DNA from: RYN-111 sp046723735 | Lineage (GTDB): Bacteria; Actinomycetota; Actinomycetes; Mycobacteriales; SCTD01 | Assembly (NCBI GenBank): GCA_046723735.1 | Contig: JBKOVB010000107.1 | Location: 1-21,605 of the forward strand | DNA length: 21,605 nt | Reading direction: 5' to 3' | Part shown: positions 21,206 to 21,605 of the stretch, in pieces | Position numbering within the stretch: the first letter of the stretch is position 1 | Layout: the number at the start of each line of letters is the position of its first letter | Notes under the pieces: generated by a model | What the model was told of the DNA's origin: nothing | The model's database searches: none | The model's input: only the letters and a program-made list of their open reading frames with translations | Translations under genes and position numbers: made by a program

Positions 21206-21605
21206 CTAAGGAGTTGCGCTCGGCGATCCGCCGCTGGCGAGTGAGGGGAGCACGATCGGCGAGCTCTGGGTCGGCGACGGCGTGGGGCTCGGCGTCGGGC
21301 TCGGGGTGGGGCTCGGCGTCGGGCTCGGAGTGGGGCTGGGCGTCGGGCTGGGCGTCGGGCTCGGGGTGGGCGACACCGTCGGCGACGGCGTGGGCGTCGC
21401 CTCGAGCAGCACGCTGTCGCGCTCGATGTCCGCCAGCAGCCTCAGGATCGCCTGGGCGTCGGCGGCGCTCAGCTGCCCGTCGTGCTGCTGCCGCTGCACC
21501 TCCGCCCGCATGTCGTCGACAGCCGCCCGCAGGCTCGGCGCGTCCTTGGCGTTGGCCGCCGTCACGACGAGCGCGGTGTGGTCCTGCAGCGTCTCGGACG
21601 GGGTG
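21206..21605 (-). CDS. Protein with PTPS-repeat tail, N-terminus outside window
   Basis: The minus-strand frame is open to the right edge, so the start is missing; a GTG at 21565 is possible but the residues before it (S-E-T-L-Q-D-H-T-A-L-V) look like continuing protein. What is visible is a charged helical part (AAVDDMRAEVQRQQHDG, then LSAADAQAILRLLADIERD) that could form a short coiled coil. A 43-residue Pro-Thr-Pro-Ser repeat follows, and then a small hydrophobic patch (SSPIVLPSLASGG). Such tails are common in secreted or wall-spanning actinobacterial proteins, where Thr/Ser can be glycosylated. Export is therefore likely, but the signal peptide cannot be seen. Function unknown. Confidence 0.72.
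   Translation of the reverse strand, partial: TPSETLQDHTALVVTAANAKDAPSLRAAVDDMRAEVQRQQHDGQLSAADAQAILRLLADIERDSVLLEATPTPSPTVSPTPSPTPSPTPSPTPSPTPSPTPSPTPSPTPSPTQSSPIVLPSLASGGSPSATP
21269..21373 (-). repeat. Tandem 12-bp repeat encoding (Ser-Pro-Thr-Pro)n
   Basis: About 8.75 uninterrupted copies of a 12-base unit encode SPTP repeats; looser copies continue to 21397. Third-codon-position changes (GGC/GGG, GTC/GTG on the plus strand) break perfect identity between units, so it is partly diverged but could still gain or lose units by slippage. Confidence 0.9.

Noticed and set aside
21269..21397. Short tandem repeats that could suggest a CRISPR or a regulatory repeat
   Set aside because: The unit is 12 bases with no spacers and stays in frame as Ser-Pro-Thr-Pro codons, so it is a protein repeat.

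Overview
The window is very GC-rich chromosomal DNA from an actinobacterium. Signs of this are two WhiB-family regulators, a Crp nearly colinear with the mycobacterial one, a WhiG anti-sigma factor of the RsiG type, a MarP-type membrane protease, frequent GTG starts and several start codons that sit directly behind a -10 box. RsiG suggests a differentiating lineage, but genus and family cannot be fixed from this sequence. No mobile element, phage gene, CRISPR array or rRNA was seen, and no stretch over 200 bases lacks a gene. From recall, the gene order matches the Mycobacterium tuberculosis block acs (Rv3667) to ponA2 (Rv3682), with extra genes inserted.

Layout. 1-3194 (+): acetyl-CoA synthetase (5' end cut by the window), an epoxide-hydrolase-like enzyme and a DUF309 protein. 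3175-3636 (-): an unassigned protein. 3822-4001 (+): a small basic protein. 4011-7577 (-): a tightly coupled five-gene operon read nth, TlpA-like thioredoxin, CoA-type Nudix hydrolase, copper-binding lipoprotein, marP. 7700-9159 (+): rsiG, a one-helix micropeptide and crp. 9201-11693 (-): a second operon read whiB-like, DUF4177, RidA, Nudix, metallo-beta-lactamase-fold hydrolase. 11889-13987 (+): two Get3/ArsA-like ATPases (BagA/BagB type). 13984-14301 (-): wblA/whiB4. 14490-16853 (+): a class A penicillin-binding protein with a PASTA domain. 16861-17319 (-): a YqeY-like protein. 17383-17456 (+): tRNA-Pro(CGG). 17538-17969 (-): a conserved unknown. 18024-19787 (+): an S9 peptidase. 19808-21172 (-): a PLP-dependent decarboxylase. 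21206 to the edge (-): the end of a protein with a Pro-Thr-Pro-Ser repeat tail.

How it fits together. The core joins envelope and redox stress functions (MarP, TlpA-like thioredoxin, copper lipoprotein, PonA2-like enzyme, BagAB) with nucleotide-pool and DNA upkeep (Nth, two Nudix enzymes). It also carries four regulators: Crp (cAMP), RsiG (c-di-GMP) and two Fe-S WhiB proteins. A Crp-like site lies in front of the whiB-led operon. Most of the window is conserved housekeeping. The points most worth a second look are the half-degenerate c-di-GMP motif of RsiG, the way catalytic residues are split between the two Get3-like ATPases, the copper lipoprotein inside the marP operon, the extra WhiB, and the repeated leaderless-promoter arrangement.
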